A stretch of DNA of 64,000 nucleotides from Lactiplantibacillus mudanjiangensis (GCF_005405385.1 NZ_BJDY01000002.1:434001-498000); one strand, 5' to 3'; shown: positions 27,769-37,248, numbered from the stretch's first letter. Made by a program: numbers and translations. The notes: generated by a model not told the origin, from the letters alone.

Positions 27769-27859
27769 AGGTTTAGTTTGTTCAATTTAACTTCAAACCC
27801 TTCTTTTTGCCTTCAAGCCAGGATCAGGTTAGCCTTTTAAATAAAAATAGGTAAAAGTC

Positions 27860-28276
27860 ATGCTAAAGAATATGAAGGCTTTAATGCGATCACGCGAGAT
27901 GCATTTCCAAATAATCGATTGGTTCTTGCTAACAACGCTTGTTTTCTATTTCAAAAATCGCACTTGGAACTTAATTATCGGTCTATCGCTAGTCATCTTT
28001 ATCGGCTGTTTCTTTCTCATAAATACACTGCGTCGCCGGAAAAATATCTCCCAGTATCCAGCAGATCTGCCAAAAAAAGCTCAACCGACAGTCACAACTC
28101 TAGCAATCGAACTGTCTTTCTTTCCCGAAATCGGATTCTGGTATTTATTTCCGTTATTAGGACATCAACCAACACCTTCGCTAGAAACGGTCATGCTACA
28201 GTTAGGCGGCATCTCAGGATTAACAATCCTCACTAGCCTGTATTTGAACGTTAAATTAAATAATCTAAAGCCGTAG
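27860..28276 (+). CDS. Hypothetical four-helix membrane protein
   Basis: 138 residues with hydrophobic stretches at about 18-31, 36-54, 88-102 and 110-128. The central cytosolic loop is basic (LRRRKNISQ). The ribosome binding site is weak (AATAGGTAAA). No family was recognised. It lies downstream of the HEPN-like gene with an 91-bp gap and may share its transcript. Confidence 0.55.
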   Translation: MLKNMKALMRSREMHFQIIDWFLLTTLVFYFKNRTWNLIIGLSLVIFIGCFFLINTLRRRKNISQYPADLPKKAQPTVTTLAIELSFFPEIGFWYLFPLLGHQPTPSLETVMLQLGGISGLTILTSLYLNVKLNNLKP

Positions 28277-28309
28277 TGACGTAAGAATGGCATGATTACG
28301 GTTGCCTAT

Positions 28310-28823
28310 CCCTATAACGAACGTGTAGATAATCAGCTCGTGCACAGATTAGCAACATTAACCACGATTTACGATCAACCAAAGTTACTAAAGCTGAACG
28401 TCCGGTTTTACCACGAACGGTAATCACCTTCCCAATGGCCGAATCGACTTAGGACGATCATGAACCGAAGGCACGTCATTAAAACGACCGTGACGTTCAT
28501 TGACCGTTCCTTTAACTTTACGAATTTTACCACCTGAAATTTATTCTGGTGACCAATGACTAACCATAATTTTTCTGACAACAAAGTTGCGCAAATCATC
28601 ATTTTCCAAAAGTCTAAGACGCCGACTATTTAATCGCCGACGTTGATAATTGTCTTGCGCTTGAATTGCAGAGTACTCCTTATAACCACCATTTCGGTTA
28701 AGCTCACGCGAAATAGTTGTTTTAGAACAACCAACTTTAGTCGCAATTTTTTGATAAGACAACTCCGAAGTAACACAAGTCAGTATCTCGGTCTTTTACG
28801 TTAAGATGTTTGTATAGGCTCAT
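28310..28823 (-). mobile_element. IS30-family transposase remnant
   Basis: Read on the minus strand, pieces of an IS30 transposase follow in order: MSLYKHLNVKDR, then in another frame EILTCVTSELSYQKIATKVGCSKTTISRELNRN (helix-turn-helix), RKIMVSHWSPE, a TAA at 28541-28543, GGKIRKVKGTVNERHG, HDRPKSI, GHWEGD, and after another shift TVRGKTGRSALVTLVDRKSWLM. There are at least two frameshifts and one stop, and the catalytic C-terminal half is gone. No terminal repeats are recognisable. Confidence 0.85.
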
Positions 28824-28869
28824 AGTCAGAATTATCCTTGTAATTGGTGTTGTGGTGATTCCATTTTAC

Positions 28870-28897
28870 AAAGACTCAGGCGATGAGTCTTCTTTTA
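28870..28897 (+). terminator. Hairpin in the IS30-CDF intergenic region
   Basis: AAGACTC (28871-28877) pairs with GAGTCTT (28885-28891), followed by CTTTT. Confidence 0.5.
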
Positions 28898-28931
28898 TTT
28901 ATCGTTGCACTTCAATTGTAAATTCGTCACT

Positions 28932-28966
28932 TAAAAAAATCGCTGCACAATTGGCAGCGATCTTTT
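28932..28966 (-). terminator. Terminator of the CDF transporter gene
   Basis: ATCGCTGC (28939-28946) pairs with GCAGCGAT (28954-28961). On the minus strand a seven-T run follows. Confidence 0.8.
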
Positions 28967-29072
28967 TATTCATTTATGACACGAATTAATAACATTTTAA
29001 ATAAAACGTCTCTTTTTCCTAGTAATTCAAGGAGCTCCCCCTTTTTCATCTATTAAAAATTCAATTGCTCAT

Positions 29073-30080
29073 CTAAAACTGAACATCGTTTTCATCCAGA
29101 CTTTCTGGATCTGGAACTATTTGCATCGAAACGTCAAAAACCTTAAACTTAGCGTCCAGCTCTGACTCTATTCTTTCATTTAACTGATAGACCTCAAATG
29201 CGGACATCTTGGCATCCACCATAACAATCATGTCAACAAGTAGAACGTTGCCATTATATCGGCCTTTTAATTCTACTACCTTACAGACTTCACTTAATTG
29301 CTCAACCGTCTTTTTGATATTATTTTCTAGCGTTGGGTCAATATAGTCAGCCAAATTAAGTGTGCATTCCTGAAAGATTTGTAATCCCGACCAGAGAATA
29401 AAACAACCAATTACAATACTGACAACACTATCCAACCAAGCAACTTTAAAAACAAAAGCACACAAGACAGTCAATAGCGTTCCTAAACTGGTTATCACAT
29501 CACCTAAACTATCCTTAGCTGCGGCTAGCAGTGCAGAATTTTGCAACTTTTTACCATTTTTTAAGTTAATCTGCCAAACAATTAGCATCAGTATCGTTGC
29601 AATTCCAGCTCCAATTGCAGAATATAAGTTAGGATGCGACTCTGTTCCTAAATTAAACAATGATGTCGCACTTTGAATAATAATTTGTCCTGAAATTAAA
29701 ATAATAATAAAACTAGTAATCAACGTGAAAATAGTTTCTAAACGAAATCTAGATAGTTGAATAGTTTCTTTATCACGAGTTGTGTCAGACGGGATTGTCT
29801 TTCCAACAAAATCATCATCCTTCATATTCGTTGCAACATGCAGACCCACTATCAATACAAAGGTAGATATTACGCCAGATAAATTGTTGAAAGCATCGGC
29901 TCGTAATGCTTGTGAATGGCCAATTGAAGCAAGCCAATATTCAATTACTGTTATGAGCAAGTATATAATCACATTTATCCAAAGTGATTTCGTTGCATTT
30001 AACAACTTTGTTACTTCGGCTTTTTGTACTAAATCTTGACGTCTAGCCTCACTAAAAAAGTGTTTTCGCAATTTGTTCAT
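29073..30080 (-). CDS. Cation diffusion facilitator family transporter
   Basis: 335 residues: six membrane helices and a C-terminal cytosolic dimerisation domain (from about 245). Helix 2 carries ADAFNNLSG and helix 5 KDSLGDVITS; these Asp/Asn-containing metal motifs, without His, fit CDFs that export Mn or Fe rather than Zn, which is an inference. A long acidic loop (MKDDDFVGKTIPSDTTRDKE) joins helices 2 and 3. ATG 30080 follows GGGGGGA. Single-gene unit in AT-rich DNA. Confidence 0.9.
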   Translation of the reverse strand: MNKLRKHFFSEARRQDLVQKAEVTKLLNATKSLWINVIIYLLITVIEYWLASIGHSQALRADAFNNLSGVISTFVLIVGLHVATNMKDDDFVGKTIPSDTTRDKETIQLSRFRLETIFTLITSFIIILISGQIIIQSATSLFNLGTESHPNLYSAIGAGIATILMLIVWQINLKNGKKLQNSALLAAAKDSLGDVITSLGTLLTVLCAFVFKVAWLDSVVSIVIGCFILWSGLQIFQECTLNLADYIDPTLENNIKKTVEQLSEVCKVVELKGRYNGNVLLVDMIVMVDAKMSAFEVYQLNERIESELDAKFKVFDVSMQIVPDPESLDENDVQF

Positions 30081-30083
30081 CAA

Positions 30084-30682
30084 ATCCCCCCAAAAAATAA
30101 TCTATCCAAAATGTATACTAACAGATTGCTAATATTAAAATTGATCATTATTAAAATCTTAATTAAAAAAATGAAGCTTTCAAACCAGCTCTTACCTTTG
30201 AAGATGATCATCTGATTGCTGAGCAAAACTCCACAATTAATGTCATTAGTTGTCAGGAGATTCATCACACACTTAGGGGATGAAGAATTTCTTTAACTTG
30301 ATGAAACGGACTTAAAATTCAATTGCCCGTTTAAAAAAATAATACCCATTCACTAAAATCGTTAAAATTAGTCCAATCAGTGTTAACCAGATAGTACACT
30401 CAAAAAAATATTACTTTAACCAGAAACTAAAGTGATTTTACAATTAACGGATTAAAAATTATCGAATCACTCATGACCAAATTCAAAAATCTTATCAGAT
30501 ACGTCGCAAACATAGGGAAAAACAAATGATTTATTTGAATGATACTCTCATCATTGTGAATTGATAACTAACAAAGCTGCCGCAAAAAGTTGGCCTATGT
30601 AATAATTAATGTTACAATATCTCTAGAAACTTAAATATATATACACTCATTTTTCGTTCTTAAAAAGGATCTGAGGTTAATT
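30084..30682. other. AT-rich intergenic region with a membrane-protein C-terminal fragment
   Basis: No complete gene. On the minus strand 30312-30413 encodes a 33-codon fragment (TIWLTLIGLILTILVNGYYF, then FKRAIEF and a stop), which looks like the last helix of a decayed membrane protein; a stop lies directly upstream. The 3' part is the leader of the HxlR gene. Confidence 0.4.
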
Positions 30683-31042
30683 ATGGAACAACAAGTATTT
30701 GAAAAAATGGTTGCTCGATTCAATACAGAAATGCCTGAATACTGTCCAATCACTTATTCAATGAAAATCATCGGTTCAAAGTGGAAAATTCCGATTCTAT
30801 GGAAGTTAATGCTCGATGATGGACAACATTACAATCATTTGAAACGTATGGTTGGTAATATTACCAATACAATGCTAACAAAAAGTCTCCGTGAACTTGA
30901 AGAAAACAAGCTTGTTTATCGTCATGACGATAAAACTGTCCCACCATCGGTTACCTATCATCTCACAGACTTGGGAAAAGAATTAATCTATACAATGAAT
31001 GGCTTATTTGATTGGGGTCAAAAAATCCATAACAGTAACTAA
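30683..31042 (+). CDS. HxlR family transcriptional regulator
   Basis: 119 residues. HxlR winged helix: CPITYSMKIIGSKWKIPILWKLMLDDGQHYNHLKRMV, TNTMLTKSLRELEENKLVYR, then YHLTDLGKELI. Cys21 sits at the position used for electrophile or oxidant sensing in several HxlR/DUF24 proteins, so it could control the Old Yellow Enzyme operon that converges on it; that link is inference. AAAGGATC lies upstream of the ATG. Confidence 0.88.
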   Translation: MEQQVFEKMVARFNTEMPEYCPITYSMKIIGSKWKIPILWKLMLDDGQHYNHLKRMVGNITNTMLTKSLRELEENKLVYRHDDKTVPPSVTYHLTDLGKELIYTMNGLFDWGQKIHNSN

Positions 31043-31061
31043 AACAGTAATATCTATAATA

Positions 31062-31117
31062 AAATAGGAACCAAAACTACTTAAATGACAATCATCAAGT
31101 AGTTTTGGTTCCTATTT
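31062..31117. terminator. Bidirectional terminator between HxlR and the OYE operon
   Basis: A perfect 21-bp stem (left arm 31062-31082, right arm 31097-31117) around a 14-nt loop, between converging genes. Confidence 0.9.
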
Positions 31118-31153
31118 GCTATATCACAATATAAATGTTGTTAATCAATAATT

Positions 31154-32029
31154 TTACGTCATATCAAACACTTGTGGTTTCTTATAAAACACCGTGTTTT
31201 TCACCCGCTTGCTTACCAAACCATGATGTGCCATTTCTTGAATAACTTTTGTTTCATCATTCACATCAAACGCTTCTTTCAATTCAAGACTCGAAATATG
31301 CGGATGACGTTCGAGTAAGCGAGAAACAGCTTTCCAATCAAAAACAACCTCATTAGGCTTAAACGCTCCTTCACTAATTTTACTAATAATATCTAGCCAG
31401 TCCGCATACTTTGGCAACCCATTAATAATGTAACTCTTGTCATCATAAATCACGATATACGCAGGCATTTGTTTAATCTTCAATTGACTAAGTACCTGCA
31501 ATTCTTTATCCAAATTCGTTTCCATGTCAGTTGCTTGATAACGATTCATAAACTGAGCCGATTTAACACCAAAACTTTCTGCAAGTTTAACCAAATAATC
31601 AATATCAGTAGTTTGATAATTATTGATAACCGTATCATATTGCATCTCATATAACACCTGATTTTCTAACTTAGCATTATGATTGGAGATTGCTCGCAAC
31701 CCTTTGTCAAGCGATATTGACGAGATATGATCAGTATCAAACAACCGTTCATTTTGACCCATCTGAATAGGCATGCCCGTAATTGATTCTTCTTGCAAAT
31801 AGATTTGCATCAATTTCACCCAATACTGATTAAGTGCGACGTTCTTGCCATAATTCTCTAGTACAGTTTGGTCAACCAAATCATAAACATTTTTAACCAG
31901 TTGTCCCATCAACATTTCAAACTTAATTTGATAATCAAAATGTGTTTCAAGCTTGCGTTGCGTAGGCCAAGTCTCCCACAATAACCCCATCATTGGATCA
32001 GCTACAGTGATAATTTTTAATTCTTTCAT
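31154..32029 (-). CDS. DsbA-fold SpxH/YjbH-like protein without CXXC
   Basis: About 291 residues. The N-terminus has the DsbA/YjbH start VADPMMGLLWETWPTQRKLE, where the family's DPxCxxCW motif has become DPMMGLLW. A helical insertion follows, then the thioredoxin-fold cis-Pro segment QMPAYIVIYDDKSYIINGLP, and a C-terminal winged-helix-like tail (HISSLELKEAF through HHGLVSKRVKNTVFYKK) like that of YjbH/SpxH, the ClpXP adaptor for Spx. ATG 32029 with AAAGGTG is preferred to TTG 32047. Last gene of the OYE operon. Confidence 0.7.
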   Translation of the reverse strand: MKELKIITVADPMMGLLWETWPTQRKLETHFDYQIKFEMLMGQLVKNVYDLVDQTVLENYGKNVALNQYWVKLMQIYLQEESITGMPIQMGQNERLFDTDHISSISLDKGLRAISNHNAKLENQVLYEMQYDTVINNYQTTDIDYLVKLAESFGVKSAQFMNRYQATDMETNLDKELQVLSQLKIKQMPAYIVIYDDKSYIINGLPKYADWLDIISKISEGAFKPNEVVFDWKAVSRLLERHPHISSLELKEAFDVNDETKVIQEMAHHGLVSKRVKNTVFYKKPQVFDMT

Positions 32030-32058
32030 TTTTATCACACCTTTCAATCATAACTATC

Positions 32059-33174
32059 TTAACCTTGCTTAACTTTTGGAAACATTGCATTTCCTGTTAA
32101 AGTCCCGTACAACATTGAAGGTGTAAAACGATATGAATCCATTTTATTCCAATCAAACTCACTCTGAATCTCATCTTCCCGACCATCTTTAATTTGATTA
32201 ACCAAGTGTGGATTCAATTCAACTGAGCCACCAACGGCTAGAAAGTCTGCCCAACCGGTATTAAAAGCCTCTAAGCCTTGCTCCTCAGCGAATAAATCGC
32301 CAACCCCAATAAATGGCACACGGCCGTTAATTCTCTCGTGAACAGCTTCCATTCGGGTCATATTTGTATCACCACCACGTCGGATTTTTTTGTAAAAATT
32401 CCAAAGCGAGATGTGAATATACTGTAACGGTTTCTCAACTAGTAAATCTATCAATGCTAACGTTTCTTCCATAGTCAAACCAGCCTCACCAGGTTCCTCT
32501 GGCGAAAAGCGATAGCCTACAATGAAATCTGGGCGCTGATATTTCTGCCGAACTTCGTCAATCGCATCAATAATGGCCATTGGAAAGTTAAATCGTTTCT
32601 CCATGCTGCCACCCCAATGATCAGTACGTTGATTATATGTCGCCGATACAAATTGTTGTATTAACCAACCATTGGCACCATGAATTTCAACGCCATCAAG
32701 TCCAGCTTTTATTGCCAGTTCGGTCGCGTAGGCGAATGAATGTACCATTTCACGTACTTCATCGTCAGTCATGCCACGAATTCCCATATATGGTAAATCA
32801 CTTGGTCCCATTAGATCATAGCCTTGTGTCATATCAGGTGCTGCATGAATTCCTGCATGGGCTAACTGAATTACGGCCTTAGCACCTTGCTTATGTGAAA
32901 TATCTGCATACTCTTTTAACGTTGGTAGATTTTCTTCATGAAAAGCATTCGGTGACTCAAATCCAATTCCGCTAGGGTGGACATTGGCAAATGGAATAAT
33001 CCACATGCCAAAGCCTTTAAAGCGATCCTCCCAGAAATTACGAGCAGCCCCTGTTAATTCACCATCTGGACCTGAATCATAGACCGTTAACGGCGCAACC
33101 ACCAACCGATTCTTAATCTCGACATTATTATTCAAGGTGTATGGTTCAAAAAGCTTATTGTACTTATCTTGCAT
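32059..33174 (-). CDS. NADH:flavin oxidoreductase (Old Yellow Enzyme family)
   Basis: 371 residues, a single-domain FMN TIM barrel. Start KNRLVVAPLTVYDSGPDGELT, active-site region VEIHGANGWLIQQF then NQRTDHWGGSMEKRF, and C-terminal phosphate-binding IGVGDLF and DFLAVGGSV. The family reduces activated C=C bonds of enals, quinones and hydroxycinnamates. It lacks the extra iron-sulfur domain of dienoyl-CoA reductases. It sits in an operon with a hydrolase, a tautomerase and the SpxH-like protein. Confidence 0.92.
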   Translation of the reverse strand: MQDKYNKLFEPYTLNNNVEIKNRLVVAPLTVYDSGPDGELTGAARNFWEDRFKGFGMWIIPFANVHPSGIGFESPNAFHEENLPTLKEYADISHKQGAKAVIQLAHAGIHAAPDMTQGYDLMGPSDLPYMGIRGMTDDEVREMVHSFAYATELAIKAGLDGVEIHGANGWLIQQFVSATYNQRTDHWGGSMEKRFNFPMAIIDAIDEVRQKYQRPDFIVGYRFSPEEPGEAGLTMEETLALIDLLVEKPLQYIHISLWNFYKKIRRGGDTNMTRMEAVHERINGRVPFIGVGDLFAEEQGLEAFNTGWADFLAVGGSVELNPHLVNQIKDGREDEIQSEFDWNKMDSYRFTPSMLYGTLTGNAMFPKVKQG

Positions 33175-33199
33175 TTCAATTACTCCTTTATGATTACGT

Positions 33200-33586
33200 T
33201 TAATCGTCCACTATTCCTTCAGGGACATGTACACCATTTTCATCAATGAGGTATCCACTAGTTCCCCAAACCTTGATATCTTCATAATCAATGAAGATAT
33301 TTTCTGGATTAATATGGAGTGTTTTATAAAACAACTCCGTAATGGCAAGGTTTAGTTTGATGTAGCCCTCATGTTGAGGTGTTCCATAAATTGCTACTGA
33401 AATATAGGCTAAGGCTTGTTCACCATCACCACGTAGATACAAATCATATTGATCTTCAATCCCAACCATGAGTACATCTTCCGATTTTCCCGGGACAAAA
33501 CTAATTGCTTTGCCCAAACCAGTTTTCAATTGTAGCTTTTGTTTACTTGTAATTTTGGAATTAACCTTGGCCATAATAAAGGGCAT
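33200..33586 (-). CDS. MIF/tautomerase-superfamily protein
   Basis: About 128 residues. After removal of Met the chain begins with Pro (MPFIMAKVNSKITSKQ), the catalytic base of the superfamily. KSEDVLMVGIED, then YIKLNLAITELFYKTLHINPENIFIDYEDI and WGTSG, follow the MIF layout of two beta-alpha-beta units. ATG 33586 is chosen because it has GGGGAGG at 8 bp and gives the N-terminal Pro; the ATG at 33592 is too close. It overlaps the hydrolase 3' end by 26 bp, so the two are translationally coupled. Confidence 0.8.
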   Translation of the reverse strand: MPFIMAKVNSKITSKQKLQLKTGLGKAISFVPGKSEDVLMVGIEDQYDLYLRGDGEQALAYISVAIYGTPQHEGYIKLNLAITELFYKTLHINPENIFIDYEDIKVWGTSGYLIDENGVHVPEGIVDD

Positions 33587-34448
33587 TATCATTACCTCCC
33601 CATTTCTTTAACAACTTTAAAATAATATCTGCTAACTCTTGTTCTTTATCTTGGTACGTATGGCCTGTCCCTCTCACAAATATAAGTTCATTACGATCTT
33701 TATTTTGAAAGTGCTCATTAATCGTTTTCAAGTACTGACTGGGATCGCCATAAGTAAAACTGTCCATAGTTCCAATTAACAATGCACCATTATGTTTTAC
33801 ATGTTCAACTTGTGTAAAATCTGCGTTTTCATCAGAATGAACGTTATCTAATGTTTTGGAATAAATCCACTGATATGCCGTGCCGGCCGTACAGGGTAGC
33901 CATCCAAAAAGTTGAAATGGCAATAATTGTTCATCTTGGCCGCTTTCAACTAATGACTTTACATATTGCTTCTCATTGTCTGATACCGTATCGGTCAACC
34001 GTTTAATATTAGCTGGACTTAACAACAAAAAATTGTCAACTCTGGTTGCCACATGATGGGCTAAATAGTGAATAACCTTATTCGCACCTAAAGAATGGCC
34101 ACCCAGAATGACATGTTGATAATGATATTGCTCCGTATACTCAAGATAAGCATCAATATCACCATCCGCATCATCAAAATTCTCAGACCACGAGCCTACC
34201 AATTCCGCTTCACCGGTCAACTGATTGACTGAGGAAACTTGACTGCAAGCATCTCGTGTTTGCGCATATATGAAATCAATTCCAGCTTTCATCAACGTTT
34301 TTCCAATATTGACATAAAAAGGATTCGAATAAAAATTACCGTGAACACCCGTAATAGCAATTAACACAGTGGTTGCTCTTTTGGCTTTGAAAATAGTGCC
34401 CTTCAACGCGGTTCCCGATTTTGTAAATACATTCAACGTTTCAATCAA
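33561..34448 (-). CDS. Alpha/beta hydrolase
   Basis: About 295 residues. The nucleophile elbow is GGHSLGANK with Ser119. TGVHGNFYSNPFYVN is the oxyanion-side strand-loop, and the late RGTGHTY His and an Asp before it (TMDSFTYGDP) complete a plausible triad. TTG 34448 with GTGGGGGAG at 8 bp is the best start; the longer frame upstream is hydrophobic and unsupported. First gene of the hydrolase-tautomerase-OYE-SpxH-like operon. Confidence 0.8.
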   Translation of the reverse strand: MIETLNVFTKSGTALKGTIFKAKRATTVLIAITGVHGNFYSNPFYVNIGKTLMKAGIDFIYAQTRDACSQVSSVNQLTGEAELVGSWSENFDDADGDIDAYLEYTEQYHYQHVILGGHSLGANKVIHYLAHHVATRVDNFLLLSPANIKRLTDTVSDNEKQYVKSLVESGQDEQLLPFQLFGWLPCTAGTAYQWIYSKTLDNVHSDENADFTQVEHVKHNGALLIGTMDSFTYGDPSQYLKTINEHFQNKDRNELIFVRGTGHTYQDKEQELADIILKLLKKWGGNDNALYYGQG

Positions 34449-34662
34449 AGTTGCTCCCCCACTCTCTAGAGTTAATATTTGAGTACAAAAGCAATTATAA
34501 ATTGTAAAAAGAAAAAAACAAGTACGCATATTTTTCTTCCCTATTTTTTTGCGAACATCACCTTACTAATTGCTCAAAAATCATTCGAATAAGTAAATGC
34601 TATAACTATAGTGTTCTTTCATTCAGAATGATTCTTACATCAAACTAAGAGAAGCCCAATCA

Positions 34663-34706
34663 AAAACTGTCCTTTCTGAAGACTTATTTTCAGAAAAGAC
34701 AGTTTT
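34663..34706. terminator. Bidirectional terminator between asd and the hydrolase operon
   Basis: AAAACTGTC (34663-34671) pairs with GACAGTTTT (34698-34706), with an inner TTTCTGAA/TTCAGAAA stem. A and T runs flank both ends. Confidence 0.75.
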
Positions 34707-34761
34707 AAAATTCATTATGAATAACACTTAGTACGCACTCTTGGCCTCGCCACACTATACA

Positions 34762-35842
34762 TCAGAATAGATTTGCAAATTCTTGTGACCCATGAACCTC
34801 ATCTTGCTTGATTAATTCTTCAGCAATTTGCACAGCATTCCACGCAGCACCCTTAACTAAATTGTCGGCAACAACCCACATATGATAGGCACGATTATTT
34901 TCCATATCCGAACGGATGCGCCCAACGAAAGTTTGTTGACTTCCAACAACTTCAACCGGCTGTGGATAAATTTGACGCTTAGGATCATCCTGTACGATTA
35001 CTCCGGGAGCAGTCTCTAACGTGGTCCGAATTTCATCAGGCGTTGGCGCTGTATCGGTCATAAAGTAGATTGTTTCACCATGTGTAATAGGAACCGGAAC
35101 ACGAACACAAGTCGCTGTGACTTTTAATTGTTGACTGTTCTTATCTCCACACATAATTTTCTTTGTTTCATGAATCATTTTCCACTCCTCATGAGTGTAG
35201 TCTGCATCCTCAAAAACATCGATTTGTGGTAATAAGTTGAAAGCAATTGGATAATGCTTTTGACCACCTTTTACAGGCAAGATTTTACTTTCCATAGGTT
35301 CATCGTTCAAATACGCGGTTGCCTCTTGGTATAGTTCATCAATACCAGCTTGTCCAGCACCACCCGCTGCTTGATATGTCGAAACAATAATCTGATTTAA
35401 CCCATACTTTTGTCGTACCGGATTCAGAGCCACTGCCATTTGAATAGTCGAACAATTTGGATTGGCAATAATTCCATGATGCGCTTTTACACATTCTGCA
35501 TTCACTTCAGGAACCACCAACGGAACATCATCATTCATTCGAAAATATGATGTGTTGTCGATACAAACAGCCCCCCCGCTTAACGGCTTCGGGAAGCAAG
35601 CTTGCAGACACCTTACCACCTGCAGATGCCAATACAATATCAATACCATCAAATGACTCGGGAAAAGCTTCTTGAACCTTCAGATGCCGTCCACGAAAAA
35701 CCAATATTTTTCCAGCTGACCGCTTGGAAGCCAGTAAACACAGCTTAGACACTTTAATATCAGATTTTGCCAGCTGATCGATCATTCGCGTTCCTACAGC
35801 TCCTGTAGCACCCAAAATTGCAATCGAATAACTTTTAGACAT
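34762..35842 (-). pseudogene. asd: Aspartate-semialdehyde dehydrogenase, frameshifted at a G7 tract
   Basis: Two adjacent frames make one 359-residue enzyme of lysine/threonine/diaminopimelate synthesis. The first (from 35842) gives YSIAILGATGAVG through LLPEAVKRG; the second resumes at GAVCIDNTSYF and contains catalytic Cys130 in ANPNCSTIQM and the TYQAAGGAG and WVVADNLVKGAAWNA segments. The break lies at seven consecutive Cs (35571-35577; G7 in the message). Six Gs would restore KRGAVCIDN exactly. AGGTGG precedes the ATG. Real inactivation, slippage-controlled expression or a sequencing error are all possible. Confidence 0.88.
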
Positions 35843-36137
35843 TACTTTAACGCCACCTATCTAGAATTCATGTCATTTATATAAAAATGCACAGCTTCAC
35901 TATACATCCACGAAATCAAAAAAATAAGTACGCACTTTTTTCTTTCTTAATATGACCCCAAAAGACAACATACCTAAACTTAAATTAACAAAGGAAACGG
36001 CAATTCATAGTTTAACTTCTAGGCCCAATTCAAAATGAATCAGGCCACTTTTAAATTTTCTCATCAAACATCTTTAGCTTTAATTCCTATCCAATCCATT
36101 CTGAATCTTTCACGGTGACTAATACCGTGGCAATTTC

Positions 36138-36540
36138 TTATTTAGACAGATCGGCCCGACCATAAACATTTAACTGTTGTTTCAACTATTTACGATTCTG
36201 CCGAAATAATTCACCAACATGAGCATTGGTATCGTCACTCAAATTATTAGTATCTATCGCCAACTCGCTGCATAGACACCACTTTACCTTGTTCAAGGTT
36301 GCATCTGTAAAGTGAAACATAAGACTGCAAATTGACTTTAAAATGTTCAAAAAAGCACCGGAATCGTGAATTGGTCACGCACTTCATCCTGATACTTAAT
36401 ATTTTTATATGCGACCATCGTATCGACCTCACGGCTTGCAGTTTGCGCGAATGTGCCAATATCATAAATCGACCAGACTGGCTAGGAAACGATTTTTCTA
36501 ATTCAACCAAATCGCCAAGGTGGTCTCATCCCAAAAACTA
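36138..36540 (-). pseudogene. Heavily decayed unidentified gene
   Basis: On the minus strand protein-like stretches alternate between frames: DLVELEKSFPSQSG, DIGTFAQTASREVDTMVAYK, KYQDEVRDQFTIPVLF then stop, and LSDDTNAHVGELFRQNRK, stop, LKQQLNVYGRADLSK and a final stop at 36138. There are at least two frameshifts and several stops. The family was not recognised. It lies next to the TetR gene, so it may be an old partner of it. Confidence 0.45.
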
Positions 36541-36574
36541 TCCTTGTTCACTTACCAGCCCTTAAATTGACAAT

Positions 36575-37120
36575 TTATCGAAACAGCTGTTGAACCTTAG
36601 CAATACTTGCAACTAGCCTAGTAGCAGTTGGCAACTCGCCCGTCTCAAAAATATAGTCCAATTCAGCCATCATTAAATGGGCAATAAAACTTTGCGTCAA
36701 TTGGTCCATTTCACCTTGATAAGCGTCACTCAATGTTGTTTTTAAAATTGATTTCAGTCGAGCATCAAACCCATTTTGTCCTAATGGTAATTTTCTTAAA
36801 GCGACATAATCCGCGCGCTTTTCGAGCAACTCAGTAGCCAGCATTGGGGCCATTTCCTGATAAGTTACGGCAAATGACTTATCCTGCATTGCGTTAACTC
36901 GTGCTTTCACGGTCTGTTTGATTGGCGCTAGATACACCGTTAATACTGCCGTGGCCAAATCAAACAAACTAGGATAATACGTGTAAAACGTTTGACGTGA
37001 TACTTGTGCTTGCTTAGCAATTAACGAAATTGTCATCATGTCAAACGACCTTTCCTGCAATAATTTCAAAAAAGCCATTTGAATATCTCGTTGACTTCTA
37101 TTCATTGACGACAGGTTCAT
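36575..37120 (-). CDS. TetR family regulator (PhlG-like pair 1)
   Basis: 181 residues. The helix-turn-helix is at about 12-55 (IQMAFLKLLQERSFDMMTISLIAKQAQVSRQTFYTYYPSLFDLATAV). The C-terminal domain shares LRKLPLGQNGFDARLKSIL and AELDYIFETGELP with the TetR protein at 61.9 kb (LRQINLGQNSFDAQCRRLF, SDFDYILQHQRAP). It is divergent from the PhlG-like gene across a dyad-bearing 128-bp region, and so probably represses it. Confidence 0.88.
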   Translation of the reverse strand: MNLSSMNRSQRDIQMAFLKLLQERSFDMMTISLIAKQAQVSRQTFYTYYPSLFDLATAVLTVYLAPIKQTVKARVNAMQDKSFAVTYQEMAPMLATELLEKRADYVALRKLPLGQNGFDARLKSILKTTLSDAYQGEMDQLTQSFIAHLMMAELDYIFETGELPTATRLVASIAKVQQLFR

Positions 37121-37143
37121 TTGTTACCTCCTAATATCTGACA

Positions 37144-37175
37144 AAGTGTTCATTTTTGTCCAAAATTGGACACTT
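37144..37175. promoter_or_regulatory. Dyad operator between TetR and PhlG-like gene 1
   Basis: The inner palindrome TGTCCAAAATTGGACA (37157-37172) is perfect apart from its 2-bp centre. Outer arms AAGTGTTCA (37144-37152) and TGGACACTT (37167-37175) form a second, overlapping near-perfect dyad. Confidence 0.6.
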
Positions 37176-37248
37176 CATTGATCCTCGTACTGGCCCCGTA
37201 AGACCGTTCCCTAAATAATAGCACTAGATAAACTAAGGAGGCCCCATC

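Noticed and set aside
30080-30268. 62-residue frame upstream of the CDF gene
   Set aside because: No ribosome binding site; AT-rich, low-complexity translation, no family.
36332-36565. 77-residue plus-strand frame
   Set aside because: It lies antisense to the decayed gene and has no ribosome binding site or recognisable domain.
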